From Sphingobacteriales bacterium (lineage in GTDB: Bacteria > Bacteroidota > Bacteroidia > Sphingobacteriales > Sphingobacteriaceae): a stretch of 54,300 bases of DNA. Shown piece after piece: positions 53,007 through 54,300 of the stretch. Both the position numbers and the translations under genes were made by a program. The stretch covers positions 1 through 54,300 of the forward strand of contig JAAFJW010000003.1 of assembly GCA_013298995.1 (NCBI GenBank). The letters run 5' to 3'. The notes beneath the pieces were generated by a model that was not told where the DNA came from, searched no databases, and saw only the letters and a program-made list of their open reading frames with translations. Positions within the stretch are counted from its first letter, which is position 1. Each line of letters begins with the position of its first letter.

Positions 53007-53090
53007 TGAAGTCTGAATGCAAATTGATAAAGTCAGGGGAAATTGATGTAATCAGAGGTTTTTTTATAAAATCGGAAACAATTTATAAAA
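52985..53090. repeat. Degenerate tandem repeat after adk
   Basis: Blocks like ATCGGGGAAAAGTGATGAAG and GTCAGGGGAAATTGATGTAA recur with a period of about 40 bases, with a third weak copy (AATCGGAAACAATTTATAAA). The first copy overlaps the adk stop. Confidence 0.5.
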
Positions 53091-53125
53091 GTTTAATAAA
53101 CATATACACACATAGCAAGCGCACT

Positions 53126-53178
53126 AGCTACTAACCACTAAAAACTAGCTACTAGGTACTAATTCACTAGCCACTCCC
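53126..53178. repeat. ACTA-type short repeats before obgE
   Basis: CACTAGCTACTAACCACTA, ACTAGCTACTAGGTACTAA and CACTAGCCACT follow each other directly up to the obgE start. The same motif occurs in the other orientation at 45788-45813. Confidence 0.65.
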
Positions 53179-53180
53179 TA

Positions 53181-54176
53181 ATGTCTCAATCAGGTAATTT
53201 TGTTGATTATGTAAAAATTTGTTGCCGTTCGGGAAATGGTGGCGCAGGTTCGGCCTATTTACACCGCGATAAAAAAACCAGTATGGGTGGCCCAGCAGGT
53301 GGCGATGGTGCCCGTGGTGGGCATATTATTGTAAAAGGTAATGCGCAATTATGGACATTACTACACCTTAAATTTCGCAAACATATTACAGCGGGCAATG
53401 GCGGTGCTGGTGGTGCCACCATGAAATCGGGTAAAATGGGTGAAGACCAAATTTTGGAAGTTCCCCTAGGTACTATTTTAAAAAATGCCCAAACAGGCGA
53501 AACCGAATTTGAAATCACCCACGATGGCGAAGAAAAAATATTGGTTGATGGTGGCCGAGGAGGCTTGGGAAATTGGCATTTTAAATCAGCAACCAACCAA
53601 ACGCCTCGCTATGCTCAACCAGGCGAACCTGGTAAAGAAGAATGGAAAATTTTAGAACTTAAAGTACTGGCCGATGTAGGCTTGGTAGGTTTCCCCAATG
53701 CAGGAAAATCAACGCTCCTATCAGTAATTACTGCTGCCAAGCCCGAAATAGGCGATTATCCTTTTACCACCATAGTGCCCAACTTGGGTATTGTGGCTTA
53801 CCGAGGTAATAAATCGTTTGTAATGGCCGATATACCAGGGATTATCGAAGGCGCATCAAAGGGTAAAGGTTTAGGATTTAGATTTTTACGTCATATAGAA
53901 CGCAATGCCGTTTTACTATTTATGATACCTGCCGATACCACCCGAACCATTAAAGAAGAATACCGTATTTTATTAAACGAATTAGAGGTTTACAACCCCG
54001 AATTAGCACAAAAACCTAAAGTACTGGCCATTACCAAGGCCGACTTGCTTGATGCCGAATTACAAAAAGAAATACAGAAAGAATTGCCTGCGGGCTTGCC
54101 ATCACTGTTTATATCATCAGTAATGCAAAAAGGAATGCAAGAACTAAAAGATTTATTGTGGGGCGGATTCAAGTAA
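53181..54176 (+). CDS. obgE: Obg-family GTPase
   Basis: Obg binds the 50S subunit and coordinates ribosome assembly and stress response. The glycine-rich Obg fold occupies 1-160 ([41 protein letters not shown]), and the G domain has [38 protein letters not shown] and ITKAD. It has 331 residues. The last codons (GGFK and the stop) overlap the end of an opposing IS30-type transposase frame, so the 3' end may have been rewritten by insertion. Confidence 0.96.
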   Translation: MSQSGNFVDYVKICCRSGNGGAGSAYLHRDKKTSMGGPAGGDGARGGHIIVKGNAQLWTLLHLKFRKHITAGNGGAGGATMKSGKMGEDQILEVPLGTILKNAQTGETEFEITHDGEEKILVDGGRGGLGNWHFKSATNQTPRYAQPGEPGKEEWKILELKVLADVGLVGFPNAGKSTLLSVITAAKPEIGDYPFTTIVPNLGIVAYRGNKSFVMADIPGIIEGASKGKGLGFRFLRHIERNAVLLFMIPADTTRTIKEEYRILLNELEVYNPELAQKPKVLAITKADLLDAELQKEIQKELPAGLPSLFISSVMQKGMQELKDLLWGGFK

Positions 54177-54300
54177 TAAATGCAACTTTTCCGTTATTAG
54201 TTAATGCATGTGAATATACTTGATTTGGGCTTAAGAAACCAAATCTTTTTCTTGGTCTGTTGTTCAATTTATCTTCAACAATTTTTATTTGTTCGTTTGT
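54169..54300 (-). mobile_element. IS30-family transposase, C-terminal part (cut by window end)
   Basis: The minus strand encodes 43 residues up to a TGA at 54169-54171, including EDKLNNRPRKRFGFLSPNQVY, the classic C-terminus of IS30-type transposases. The rest lies beyond the window. The reading frame ends inside the obgE gene, so the IS terminal repeat probably lies within or just at the end of obgE. Confidence 0.85.

Noticed and set aside
53126-53178. CRISPR-like or iteron array
   Set aside because: The units are short, irregular and directly adjacent, without spacers of constant length.

Overview
The window reads as chromosomal DNA of a low-GC member of the Bacteroidota. The evidence is threefold. 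First, start codons lack Shine-Dalgarno sequences while many carry the Bacteroidota -7 box TAnnTTTG, often only a few bases from the ATG. Second, several families present are characteristic of or enriched in the phylum (DUF4290, DUF5777, fused MurF-Alr, fused HisIE, OlsF/Gls-like fused acyltransferase, TonB with a carboxy-terminal peptidase-like regulator architecture). Third, the gene neighbourhoods (DUF4290-murA, adk-obgE, rpsF-rpsR-rplI) are typical of it. I cannot place it below phylum level with confidence.

Layout. 1-473 is non-coding and holds one end of a dispersed inverted-repeat element. 474-3753 (minus) has nth, a small unknown gene, an ECF sigma factor, a WD40 protein and hisIE. 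4029-5119 is the bS6-bS18-bL9 operon, followed by mtgA. 6132-8359 (minus) is an SDR-PspC-LiaF-like envelope-stress operon. 8669-12134 has a RhuM gene, mlaE-mlaF and an RlmI-like methyltransferase, then an AT-rich acyltransferase on the other strand. 13960-20706 carries DUF4290-murA, two tRNAs, recX, murF-alr, a DUF502 protein and ribE. 20820-24232 has an LpxR-like lipid A deacylase, an 833-base non-coding stretch, tdk and a TspO-like membrane protein. 24504-32459 has lepA, a DUF6364-PIN toxin-antitoxin pair, folD, tonB, a phosphohexomutase and gap. 32717-34659 is a YceI-DUF5777-Rieske operon. A DUF4143 ATPase follows, with iterated repeats upstream. 36462-40815 groups an acyl-ACP desaturase, a glycosyltransferase, a flippase and a FemAB/GNAT-like protein. 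Then come truA, a bifunctional aminolipid acyltransferase, a ComEA-like protein, apt, a zeta-like kinase with a small partner, pabB, prfB (with programmed frameshift), dnaK, an RmlD-like reductase, a peroxiredoxin, tRNA-Arg, adk and obgE. The window ends inside an IS30-family element whose transposase gene runs into the 3' end of obgE.

How the genes fit together. The bulk is core housekeeping: peptidoglycan precursor synthesis (murA, murF-alr, mtgA), translation (ribosomal proteins, lepA, prfB, tRNAs), DNA repair (nth, recX), nucleotide and folate metabolism (adk, apt, tdk, folD, pabB) and central carbon metabolism (pgm, gap). Envelope functions are strongly represented: Mla lipid transport, LpxR-like lipid A remodelling, aminolipid synthesis, a desaturase and surface-glycan genes. 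Accessory signals are the RhuM gene, the PIN and zeta modules, the DUF4143 ATPase, the IS30 fragment and several families of intergenic repeats.

The most unusual observations are a dispersed ~150-bp element with terminal inverted repeats and a perfect 30-bp central palindrome (three full or partial copies); a textbook prfB frameshift site and a strong Shine-Dalgarno before rplI in a phylum whose ribosomes normally hide the anti-Shine-Dalgarno; a MurA with Asp in place of the catalytic Cys; and a hairpin-plus-terminator stretch with no ORF at 22250-22583. I did not find a clear new multi-gene defence or biosynthetic system; the best candidates for undescribed biology are named in the findings.
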